Under the pieces are notes generated by a model, which did not search any database, was not told the DNA's origin, and saw only the letters and a program-made list of their open reading frames with translations. Positions 1 through 9,963 of a DNA stretch of 64,000 bases are shown one piece after another. The DNA is from Osmia lignaria lignaria (lineage: Eukaryota; Arthropoda; Insecta; Hymenoptera; Megachilidae). A program made the translations under genes and the position numbers. Each line of letters begins with the position of its first letter. Positions within the stretch are counted from its first letter, which is position 1. The stretch covers positions 24,304,001 through 24,368,000 of the forward strand of contig NW_027478162.1 in the NCBI RefSeq assembly GCF_051020975.1. Reading direction: 5' to 3'.

Positions 1-1268
1 GAGATATATCGAGATATTTAAAAGTTCCGAAGCCGCACCAACATAATAGAGATACAGAAACACTGTGGCCCCTTTCGTTGAGATAACTCTGCACTAGTGC
101 GAGCCGCAAATGCCACTTCCAGCTTAGCTGTGCAGAAGAAGATCAACAAGAAGAAGAAATATCTCGAAATATGTCCGTCAGGCCCCTTCCCTTGAGATAA
201 ATCTGCAAACATCTCGGAAACGAAGCGAGCTATGGCAAAATGTTAAGAGACCCTTTTTGTAGAGAATTAAGTTTCCTACTTTTGGTGTTCTATGATATTT
301 TTTGATCAGATGCGTAGTTCTCGAGATATATCAAGATATTTAAAAGTTCCGAAACCGCACCAACATAATAGAGATACAGAAACACCGTGGCCCCTTTCTT
401 TGAGATAAGTCTGCACTATTGCGAGCTGTAAATGCCACTTCCAGCTTAGCTGTGCAGAAGAAGAACAACAAGAAGAAGAAATATCTCGAAATATGTCCGT
501 CAGGCCCCTTCCCTTGAGATATATCTGCAAATATCTCGGAAACGAAGCGAGCTATGGCAAAATATTAAGAGACCTTTTTTGTAGAGAATTATGTTTCCTA
601 CAATTTATGTTCTATGATATTTTTTCATCAGAAGCGTAGTTTTCGAGATATATCGAGATATTTAAAAGTTCCGAAGCCGCACCAACATAATAGAGATACA
701 GAAACACTGTGGCCCCTTTCGTTGAGGTAACTCTGCACTAGTGCGAGCCGAAAATGCCACTACCAGCTTAGCTGTGCAGAAGAAGATCAACAAGAAGAAG
801 AAATATCTCGAAATATGTCCGTCAGGCCCCTTCCCTTGAGATAAATCTGCAAATATCTCGGAAACGAAGCGAGCTATGGCAAAATGTTAAGAGACGTTTT
901 TTGTAGAGAATTATGTTTCCTACAATTTATGTTCTATGATATTTTTTGATCAGAAGCGTAGTTTTCGAGATATATCGAGATATTTAAAAGTTCCGAAGCC
1001 GCACCAACATAATAGGGATACAGAAACACCGTGGCCCCTTTCTTTGAGATAACTCTGCACTATTGCGACCTGGAAATGCCACTTCCAGTTTAGCTGTGCA
1101 GAAGAAGAACAACAAGAGGAAGAAATATCTCGAAATATGTCCGTTAGGCCCCTTCCCTTGAGATAAATCTGCAAATATCTCGGAAACGAAGCGAGCTATG
1201 GCAAAATGTTAAGAGACCTTTTTTGTAGAGAATTAAGTTTCCTACGTTTTATGTGCTATGATATTTTT

Positions 1269-1590
1269 TGATCAGATGCGTAGTTCTCGAGATATATCAA
1301 GATATTTAAAAGTTCCGAAGCCGCACCAACATAATAGAGATACAGAAACACCGTGGCCCCTTTCTTTGAGATAACTCTGCACTATTGCGAGCTGCAAATG
1401 CCACTTCCAGCTTAGCTGTGCAGAAGAAGAACAACAAGAAGAAGAAATATCTCGAAATATGTCCGTCAGGCCCCTTCCCTTGAGATAAATCTGCAAATAT
1501 CTCGGAAACGAAGAGAGCTATGGCAAAATGATCAGAAACCTTTTTTGTAGAGAATTAAGTTTCCTACTTTTTATGTTCTATGATATTTTT
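1269..1590. repeat. Representative 322-bp monomer (type A head)
   Basis: A typical monomer phased from TGATCA at 1269-1274. In order it holds: a head with GTTCTCGAGATATATC, which contains an XhoI site (CTCGAG); a TTTAAAAGTTCCGAAGCCGC segment; a first C-rich/GAGATAA block; the dyad CAGCTTAGCTG; a GAA-rich mirror repeat at 1422-1445; a second C-rich/GAGATAA block; ATATCTCGGAAACGAAG; and a tail containing a T6 run. No start-to-stop gene with codon structure is apparent. It serves as the reference for the variants described elsewhere. Confidence 0.9.
1422..1445. repeat. 24-bp perfect mirror repeat, GAA-rich
   Basis: The purine strand reads the same forwards and backwards over 24 bases: GAA triplets flank a central AACAACAA. 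It is present in nearly every monomer. It is a mirror, not an inverted, repeat, so it would not form a cruciform. Purine mirror repeats can form triplex DNA, but the two cytosines in the centre weaken that expectation. The triplet run is also where the five 319-bp monomers have lost three bases. Confidence 0.85.
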
Positions 1591-1676
1591 TGATCAGATG
1601 CGTAGTTCTCGAGATATATCAAGATATTTGAAAGTTCCGAAGCCGCACCAACATAATAGAGATACAGAAACACCGT

Positions 1677-1817
1677 GGCCCCTTTCTTTGAGATAACTCT
1701 GCACTATTGCGAGCTGCAAATGCCACTTCCAGCTTAGCTGTGCAGAGGAAGAACAACAAGAAGAAGAAATATCTCGAAATATGTCCGTCAGGCCCCTTCC
1801 CTTGAGATAAATCTGCA
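1677..1817. repeat. Internal duplication inside the monomer (27 bp, 114 bp apart)
   Basis: Within one monomer the 27-bp block at 1677-1703 recurs at 1791-1817. Both begin GGCCCCTT and end TCTGCA, and 24 of 27 positions match. The same pair appears in essentially every monomer at 114-bp spacing. A third GAGATA lies in the monomer head, 79 bp before the first block, but similarity around it is weak. The pair suggests the 322-bp monomer itself arose partly by duplication of a shorter unit. That origin is inference. Confidence 0.85.
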
Positions 1818-1912
1818 AATATCTCGGAAACGAAGCGAGCTATGGCAAAATGTTAAGAGACGTTTTTTGTAGAGAATTATGTTTCCTACAATTTATGTTC
1901 TATGATATTTTT

Positions 1913-2234
1913 TGATCAGAAGCGTAGTTTTCGAGATATATCGAGATATTTAAAAGTTCCGAAGCCGCACCAACATAATAGAGATACAGAAACACCGTGG
2001 CCCCTTTCTTTGAGATAACTCTGCACTAGTGCGAGCCGCAAATGCCACTTCCAGCTTAGCTGTGCAGAAGAAGAACAACAAGAAGAAGAAATATCTCGAA
2101 ATATGTCCGTCAGGCCCCTTCCGTTGAGATAAATCTGCAAATATCTCGGAAACGAAGCGAGCTATTGCAAAATGTTAAGAGACCTTTTTTGTAGAGAATC
2201 GAGTTTCCTACTTTTTATGTTCTATGAAATTTTT
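1913..2234. repeat. Representative monomer (type B head)
   Basis: The second common monomer form. Relative to type A it has AGAAGCG instead of AGATGCG, GTTTTCGAG instead of GTTCTCGAG (losing the XhoI site), and ATATCGAGATATTT instead of ATATCAAGATATTT. It is usually preceded by ATGTTTCCTACAATT in place of AAGTTTCCTACTTTT. These differences travel together in most monomers, so A and B are linked haplotypes of roughly 90 bp spanning the monomer junction. The middle and tail assort more freely with either head. Confidence 0.85.
1942..2148. repeat. CGAGATATTT motif: one plus copy, two minus copies per type-B monomer
   Basis: In this type-B monomer CGAGATATTT occurs on the plus strand at 1942-1951. 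Its reverse complement AAATATCTCG occurs at 2089-2098 and 2139-2148. The two minus copies are present in almost every monomer. In type-A monomers the plus copy is altered to CAAGATATTT, leaving only the two minus copies. A repeated 10-bp word in both orientations could be a protein-binding site or a relic of internal duplication. The sequence does not decide between them. Confidence 0.75.
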
Positions 2235-2429
2235 TGATCAGATGCGTAGTTCTCGAGATATATCAAGATATTTAAAAGTTAAGAAGCCGCACCAACATAA
2301 TAGAGATACAGAAACACCGTGGCCCCTTTCTTTGAGATAACTCTGCACTATTGCGAGCTGCAAATGCCACTTCCAGCTTAGCTGTGCAGAAGAAGAACAA
2401 CAAGAAGAAGAAATATCACGAAATATGTC

Positions 2430-5080
2430 CGTTAGGCCCCTTCCCTTGAGATAAATCTGCAAATATCTCGGAAACGAAGCGAGCTATGGCAAAATGTTAA
2501 GAGACCTTTTTTGTAGCGAATTAAGTTTCCTACTTTTTATGTTCTATGATATTTTTTGATCAGATGCGTAGTTCTCGAGATATATCAAGATATTTAAAAG
2601 TTCCGAAGCCGCACCAACATAATAGAGATACAGAAACACCGTGGCCCCTTTCTTTCAGATAGCTATGCACTATTGCGAGCTGCAAATGCCAGTTCCAGCT
2701 TAGCTGTGCAGAAGAAGAACAACAAGAAGAAGAAATATCCCGAAATATGTCCGTCAGGCCCCTTACCTTGAGATAAATCTGCAAATATCTCGGAAACGAA
2801 GCGAGCTATGGCAAAATGTTAAGAGACCTTTTTTGTAGCGAATTATGTATCCTACTTTTTATGTTCTATGATATTTTTTGATCAGACGCGTAGTTCTCGA
2901 GATATATCAAGATATTTAAAAGTTCCGAAGCCGCACCAACATAATAGAGATACAGAAACACCGTGGCCCCTCTCTTTGAGATAACTCTGCACAATTGCGA
3001 GCTGCAAATGCCACTTCCAGCTTAGCTGTGCAGAAGAGGAACAACAAGAAGAAGAAATATCTCGAAATATGTCCGTCAGGCCCCTTCCCTTGAGATAAAT
3101 CTGCAAATATCTCGGAAACGAAGCGAGCTATGGCAAAATGTTAAGAGACCTTTTTTGTAGCGAATTATGTATCCTACTTTTTATGTTCTATGATATTTTT
3201 TGATCAGACGCGTAGTTCTCGAGATATATCAAGATATTTAAAAGTTCCGAAGCCGCACCAACATAATAGAGATACAGAAACACCGTGGCCCCTTTCTTTG
3301 AGATAACTCTGCACTAGTGCGAGCCGCAAATGCCACTTCCAGCTTAGCTGTGCAGAAGAAGAACAACAAGAAGAAGAAATATCTCGAAATATGTCCGTTA
3401 GGCCCCTTCCCTTGAGATAAATCTGCAAATATCTCGGAAACGAAGCGAGCTATGGCAAAATGTTAAGAGACCTTTTTTGTAGCGAATTAAGTTTCCTACT
3501 TTTTATGTTCTATGATATTTTTTGATCAGATGCGTAGTTCTCGAGATATATCAAGATATTTAAAAGTTCCGAAGCCGCACCAACATAATAGAGATACAGA
3601 AACACCGTGGCCCCTTTCTTTCAGATAGCTATGCACTATTGCGAGCTGCAAATGCCACTTCCAGCTTAGCTGTGCAGAAGAAGAACTACAAGAAGAAGAA
3701 ATATCTGGAAATATGTCCGTCAGGCCCCTTACCTTGAGATAAATCTGCAAATATCTCGGAAACGAAGCAAGCTATGGCAAAATGTTAAGAGACCTTTTTT
3801 GTAGAGAATTAAGTTTTCTACTTTTTATCTTCTATGATATTTTCTGATCAGATGCGTAGTTCTCGACACATATCAAGATATTTAAAAGTTCCGAAGCCGC
3901 ACCAACATAATAGAGATACAGAAACACCGTGGCCCCTCCCTTTGAGATAACTCTGCACTATTGCGAGCTGCAAATGCCACTTCCAGCTTAGCTGTGCAGA
4001 AGAGGAACAACAAGAAGAAGAAATATCTCGAAATATGTCCGTCAGGCCCCTTCCCTTGAGATAAATCTGCAAATATCTCGGAAACGAAGCGAGCTATGGC
4101 AAAATGTTAAGAGACCTTTTTTGTAGCGAATTATGTATCCTACTTTTTATGTTCTATGATATTTTTTGATCAGACGCGTAGTTCTCGAGATATATCAAGA
4201 TATTTAAAAGTTCCGAAGCCGCACCAACATAATAGAGATACAGAAACACCGTGGCCCCTTTCTTTGAGATAACTCTGCACTAGTGCGAGCCGCAAATGCC
4301 ACTTCCAGCTTAGCTGTGCAGAAGAAGAACAACAAGAAGAAGAAATATCTCGAAATATGTCCGTTAGGCCCCTTCCCTTGAGATAAATCTGCAAATATCT
4401 CGGAAACGAAGCGAGCTATGGCAAAATGTTAAGAGACCTTTTTTGTAGCGAATTAAGTTTCCTACTTTTTATGTTCTATGATATTTTTTGATCAGATGCG
4501 TAGTTCTCGAGATATATCAAGATATTTAAAAGTTCCGAAGCCGCACCAACATAATAGAGATACAGAAACACCGTGGCCCCTTTCTTTCAGATAGCTATGC
4601 ACTATTGCGAGCTGCAAATGCCACTTCCAGCTTAGCTGTGCAGAAGAAGAACAACAAGAAGAAGAAATATCTGGAAATATGTCCGTCAGGCCCCTTACCT
4701 TGAGATAAATCTGCAAATATCTCGGAAACGAAGCAAGCTATAGCAAAATGTTAAGAGACCTTTTTTGTAGAGAATTAAGTTTTCCTACTTTTTATCTTCT
4801 ATGATATTTTCTGATCAGATGCGTAGTTCTCGACATATATCAAGATATTTAAAAGTTCCGAAGCCGCACCAACATAATAGAGATACAGAAACACCGTGGC
4901 CCCTCCCTTTGAGATAACTCTGCACTATTGCGAGCTGCAAATGCCACTTCCAGCTTAGCTGTGCAGAAGAGGAACAACAAGAAGAAGAAATATCTCGGAA
5001 TATGTCCGTCAGGCCCCTTCCCTTGAGATAAATCTGCAAATATCTCGGAAACGAAGCGAGCTATGGCAAAATGTTAAGAG
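2430..5080. repeat. Three-monomer HOR, 966-bp period
   Basis: Monomers repeat in an order of three. Those starting near 2557, 3523 and 4489 share CTTTCAGATAGCTATGCAC and CCTTACCTTGAG. Those near 2879, 3845 and 4812 share AGAAGAGGAACAAC and a CTCTC/CTCCC change. Those near 3201 and 4167 share CCGTTAGGCCCC and GTAGCGAATTAAG. The later two units agree better with each other than with the first. The pattern begins in the tail of the monomer at 2235 and ends near 5080, where the tail switches to the B form. Confidence 0.8.
4489..4811. repeat. 323-bp monomer (one-base insertion)
   Basis: This monomer is one base longer than the standard 322 bp. The extra base is an additional T in the tail, in AAGTTTTCCTAC near 4778-4783, where the usual form has one T fewer. 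Every downstream monomer is shifted by one base relative to the first 4.5 kb. Confidence 0.8.
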
Positions 5081-7709
5081 ACGTTTTTTGTAGAGAATTA
5101 TGTTTCCTACAATTTATGTTCTATGATATTTTTTGATCCGAAGCGTAGTTTTCGAGATATATCGAGATATTTAAAAGTTCCGAAGCCGCACCAACATAAT
5201 AGGGATACAGAAACACCGTGGCCCCTTTCTTTGAGATAACTCTGCACTAGTGCGAGCCGCAAATGCCACTTCCAGCTTAGCTGTGCAGAAGAAGAACAAC
5301 AAGAAGAAGAAATATCTCGAAATATGTCCGTCAGGCCCCTTCCCTTGAGATAAATATGCAAATATCTCGGAAACGAAGCGAGCTATGGCAAAATGTTAAG
5401 CGACCTTTTTTGTAGAGAATTAAGTTTCCTACTTTTTATGTTCGATGATATTTTTTGATCAGATGCGTAGTTCTCGAGATATATCAAGATATTTAAAAGT
5501 TCCGAAGCCGCACCAATATAATAGAGATACAGAAACACCGTGGCCCCTTTCTTTGAGATATCTCTGCACTATTGCGAGCTGCAAATGCCACTTCCAGCTT
5601 AGCTGCGCAGAAGAAGAACAACAAGAAGAAGAAATATCTCGAAATATGTCCGTCAGGCCCCTTCCCTTGAGATATATCTGCAAATATCTCGGAAACGAAG
5701 CGAGCTATGGCAAAATGTTAAGAGACCTTTTTTGTAGAGAATTATGTTTCCTACAATTTATGTTCTATGATATTTTTTGATCAGAAGCGTAGTTTTCGAG
5801 ATATATCGAGATATTTAAAAGTTCCGAAGCCGCACCAACATAATAGAGATACAGAAACACCGTGGCCCCTTTCTTTGAGATAACTCTGCACTAGTGCGAG
5901 CCGCAAATGCCACTTCCAGCTTAGCTGTGCAGAACAAGAACAACAAGAAGAAGAAATATCTCGAAATATGTCCGTCAGGCACCTTCCCTTGAGATAAATC
6001 TGCAAATATCTCGGAAACGAAGCGAGCTATTGCAAAATGTTAAGAGACCTTTTTTGTAGAGAATTGAGTTTCCTACTTTTGATGTTCTATGATATTTTTT
6101 GATCAGATGCGTAGATCTCGAGATATATCAAGATATTTAAAAGTTCCGAAGCCGCACCAACATAATAGAGATACAGAAACACCGTGGCCCCTTTCTTTCA
6201 GATAACTATGCACTATTGCGAGCTGCAAATGCCACTTCCAGCTTAGCTGTGCAGAAGAAGAACAACAAGAAGAAGAAATATCTCGAAATATGTCCGTCAG
6301 GCCCCTTCCCTTGAGATAAATATGCAAATATCTCGGAAACGAAGCGAGCTATGGCAAAATGTTAAGCGACCTTTTTTGTAGAGAATTAAGTTTCCTACTT
6401 TTTATGTTCTATGATATTTTTTGATCAGATGCGTAGTTCTCGAGATATATCAAGATATTTAAAAGTTCCGAAGCCGCACCAACATAATAGAGATACAGAA
6501 ACACCGTGGCCCCTTTCTTTGAGATAACTCTGCACTATTGCGAGCTGTAAATGCCACTTCCAGCTTAGCTGTGCAGAAGAAGAACAACAAGAAGAAGAAA
6601 TATCTCGAAATATGTCCGTCAGGCCCCTTCCCTTGAGATATATCTGCAAATATCTCGGAAACGAAGCGAGCTATGGCAAAATGTTAAGAAACCTTTTTTG
6701 TAGAGAATTATGTTTCCAACAATTTATGTTCTATGATATTTTTTCATCAGAAGCGTAGTTTTCGAGATATATCGAGATATTTAAAAGTTCCGAAGCCGCA
6801 CCAACATAATAGAGATACAGAAACACTGTGGCCCCTTTCGTTGAGATAACTCTGCACTAGTGCGAGCCGCAAATGCCACTTCCAGCTTAGCTGTGCAGAA
6901 GAAGATCAACAAGAAGAAGAAATATCTCGAAATATGTCCGTCAGGCCCCTTCCCTTGAGATAAATCTGCAAACATCTCGGAAACGAAGCGAGCTATGGCA
7001 AAATGTTAAGAGACCCTTTTTGTAGAGAATTAAGTTTCCTACTTTTGGTGTTCTATGATATTTTTTGATCAGATGCGTAGTTCTCGAGATATATCAAGAT
7101 ATTTAAAAGTTCCGAAACCGCACCAACATAATAGAGATACAGAAACACCGTGGCCCCTTTCTTTGAGATAAGTCTGCACTATTGCGAGCTGTAAATGCCA
7201 CTTCCAGCTTAGCTGTGCAGAAGAAGAACAACAAGAAGAAGAAATATCTCGAAATATGTCCGTCAGGCCCCTTCCCTTGAGATATATCTGCAAATATCTC
7301 GGAAACGAAGCGAGCTATGGCAAAATATTAAGAGACCTTTTTTGTAGAGAATTATGTTTCCTACAATTTATGTTCTATGATATTTTTTCATCAGAAGCGT
7401 AGTTTTCGAGATATATCGAGATATTTAAAAGTTCCGAAGCCGCACCAACATAATAGAGATACAGAAACACTGTGGCCCCTTTCGTTGAGGTAACTCTGCA
7501 CTAGTGCGAGCCGAAAATGCCACTTCCAGCTTAGCTGTGCAGAAGAAGATCAACAAGAAGAAGAAATATCTCGAAATATGTCCGTCAGGCCCCTTCCCTT
7601 GAGATAAATCTGCAAATATCTCGGAAACGAAGCGAGCTATGGCAAAATGTTAAGAGACGTTTTTTGTAGAGAATTATGTTTCCTACAATTTATGTTCTAT
7701 GATATTTTT
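5080..7709. repeat. Irregular monomers between the 3-mer and 2-mer HORs
   Basis: About eight monomers of mixed A and B type. The monomers starting near 5134 and 6100 share the tail change TTAAGCGACC. The B monomer near 5778 resembles the one near 1913, both with GCTATTGCAAAATG, at an offset of 12 monomers plus one base. From 6764 the block is the copy of 1-1062. No gene or foreign sequence is present. The longest plus-strand open frame in the window (5445-5780) lies here but simply runs across a monomer and a half of satellite. Confidence 0.8.
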
Positions 7710-8997
7710 TGATCAGAAGCGTAGTTTTCGAGATATATCGAGATATTTAAAAGTTCCGAAGCCGCACCAACATAATAGGGATACAGAAACACCGTGGCCC
7801 CTTTCTTTGAGATAACTCTGCACTAGTGCGAGCCGCAAATGCCACTTCCAGCTTAGCTGTGCAGAAGAAGAACAACAAGAAGAAGAAATATCTCGAAATA
7901 TGTCCGTCAGGCCCCTTCCCTTGAGATAAATATGCAAATATCTCGGAAACGAAGCGAGCTATGGCAAAATGTTAAGCGACCTTTTTTGTAGAGAATTAAG
8001 TTTCCTACATTTTATGTTCTATGATATTTTTTGATCAGATGCGTAGTTCTCGAGATATATCAAGATATTTGAAAGTTCCGAAGCCGCACCAACATAATAG
8101 AGATACAGAAACACCGTGGCCCCTTTCTTTGAGATAACTCTGCACTATTGCGAGCTGCAAATGCCACTTTCAGCTTAGCTGTACAGAAGAAGAACAACAA
8201 GAAGAAGAAATATCTCGAAATATGTCCGTCAGGCCCCTTCCCTTGAGATAAATATGCAAATATCTCGGAAACGAAGAGAGCTATGGCAAAATGTTAAGAG
8301 ACCTTTTTTGTAGAGAATTAGGTTTCCTACTTTTTATGTTCTATGATATTTTTTGATCAGATGCGTAGTTCTCGAGATATATCAAGATATTTAAAAGTTC
8401 CGAAGCCGCACCAAAATAATAGGGATACAGAAACACCGTGGCCCCGTTCTTTGAGATAACTCTGCACTAGTGCGAGCCGCAAATGCCACTTCCAGCTTAG
8501 CTGTGCAGAAGAAGAACAACAAGAAGAAGAAATATCTCGAAATATGTCCGTCAGGCCCCTTCCCTTGAGATAAATATGCAAATATCTCGGAAACGAAGCG
8601 AGCTATGGCAAAATGTTAAGCGACCTTTTTTGTAGAGAATTAAGTTTCCTACTTTTTATGTTCTATGATATTTTTTGATCAGATGCGTAGTTCTCGAGAT
8701 ATATCAAGATATTTAAAAGTTCCGAAGCCGCACCAACATAATGGAGATACAGAAACACCGTGGCCCCTTTCTTTGAGATAACTCTGCACTATTGCGAGCT
8801 GCAAATGCCACTTTCAGCTTAGCTGTACAGAAGAAGAACAACAAGAAGAAGAAATATCTCGAAATATGTCCGTCAGGCCCCTTCCCTTGAGATAAATCTG
8901 CAAATATCTCGGAAACGAAGAGAGCTATGGCAAAATGTTAAGAGACCTTTTTTGTAGAGAATTAGGTTTCCTACTTTTTATGTTCTATGATATTTTT
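7710..8997. repeat. Two-monomer HOR, 644-bp period, two units
   Basis: Two alternating monomer types are repeated. Those starting near 7710 and 8354 share AATAGGGATAC, ATAAATATGC and TTAAGCGACC. Those near 8032 and 8676 share CACTTTCAGCTTAGCTGTACAG and ATTAGGTTTCC in the tail. The first pair differs in head type: B at 7710, A at 8354. This is a small local amplification; the types are not alternated in this way elsewhere in the window. Confidence 0.75.
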
Positions 8998-9963
8998 TGA
9001 TCAGATGCGTAGTTCTCGAGATATATCAAGATATTTAAAAGTTCCGAAGCCGCACCAACATAATAGAGATACAGAAACACCGTGGCCCCTTTCTTTGAGA
9101 TAACTCTGCACTATTGCGAGCTGTAAATGCCACTTCCAGCTTAGCTGTGCAGAAGAAGAACAACAAGAAGAAGAAATATCTCGAAATATGTCCGTCAGGC
9201 CCCTTCCCTTGAGATATATCTGCAAATATCTCGGAAACGAAGCGAGCTATGGCAAAATGTTAAGAGACCTTTTTTGTAGAGAATTATGTTTCCTACAATT
9301 TATGTTCTATGATATTTTTTCATCAGAAGCGTAGTTTTCGAGATATATCGAGATATTTAAAAGTTCCGAGGCCGCACCAACATAATAGAGATACAGAAAC
9401 ACTGTGGCCCCTTTCGTTGAGATAACTCTGCACTAGTGCGAGCCGCAAATGCCACTTCCAGCTTAGCTGTGCAGAAGAAGATCAACAAGAAGAAGAAATA
9501 TCTCGAAATATGTCCGTCAGGCCCCTTCCCTTGAGATAAATCTGCAAATATCTCGGAAACGAAGCGAGCTATGGCAAAATGTTAAGAGACCCTTTTTGTA
9601 GAGAATTAAGTTTCCTACTTTTGGTGTTCTATGATATTTTTTGATCAGATGCGTAGTTCTCGAGATATATCAAGATATTTAAAAGTTCCGAAGCCGCACC
9701 AACATAATAGAGATACAGAAACACCGTGGCCCCTTTCTTTGAGATAACTCTGCACTATTGCGAGCTGCAAATGCCACTTCCAGCTTAGCTGTGCAGAGGA
9801 AGAACAACAAGAAGAAGAAATATCTCGAAATATGTCCGTCAGGCCCCTTCCCTTGAGATAAATCTGCAAATATCTCGGAAACGAAGCGAGCTATGGCAAA
9901 ATGTTAAGAGACCTTTTTTGTAGAGAATTAAGTTTCCTACTTTTTATGTTCTATGATATTTTT
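8998..9963. repeat. Three monomers related to 6422-7387
   Basis: The monomer order is that of 6422 onward: one with CTGTAAATGCC and GAGATATATCTGC, then one with the rare TTCATCAG start and CACTGTGGCCCCTTTCGTTG, then an A monomer. The offset is 2576 bp, eight monomers. Relatedness fades in the third monomer (9642 onward), so the shared tract is about two monomers long. Confidence 0.7.

Larger units (their letters stand above)
1..2430. repeat. Irregular monomers; 1-1062 duplicated at 6764-7825
   Basis: About seven and a half monomers mixing A and B heads with no clear local HOR. Bases 1-1062 match 6764-7825, an offset of 6763 bp (21 monomers plus the single base inserted in the 4489-4811 monomer). 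The only difference I found is A at 762 against T at 7525. Similarity breaks at 1063/7826, inside a monomer. The copy probably extends to the left beyond the window. One monomer (947-1268) carries the GGAAATGCC/CAGTTTAG haplotype otherwise seen only after 32 kb. Confidence 0.85.

Noticed and set aside
620..640. Hammerhead ribozyme core (CTGATGA on the minus strand)
   Set aside because: The word occurs only in the few TTCATCAG monomers (near 625, 6744, 7388 and 9320). I see no stem II or following GAAA core in place, so it is a chance match.
1290..1330. RNA polymerase III B-box-like GTTCCGAAGCC
   Set aside because: It needs an inserted base to fit GGTTCGANNCC, no A box lies at suitable distance upstream, and no tRNA or SINE structure surrounds it.
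1922..1951. CENP-B box-like sequence in the B head (TTCGAGATATATCGAGA)
   Set aside because: It shares TTCG and the central A with the CENP-B box but lacks the CGGG part; only about six of the nine core positions agree. I would not call it a CENP-B box.
5445..5780. 111-codon plus-strand open frame, the longest on that strand
   Set aside because: It runs through one whole monomer into the next and exists only because one copy has a GAGATATCTC change. Its neighbours have stops there. No domain, no conservation as a frame.
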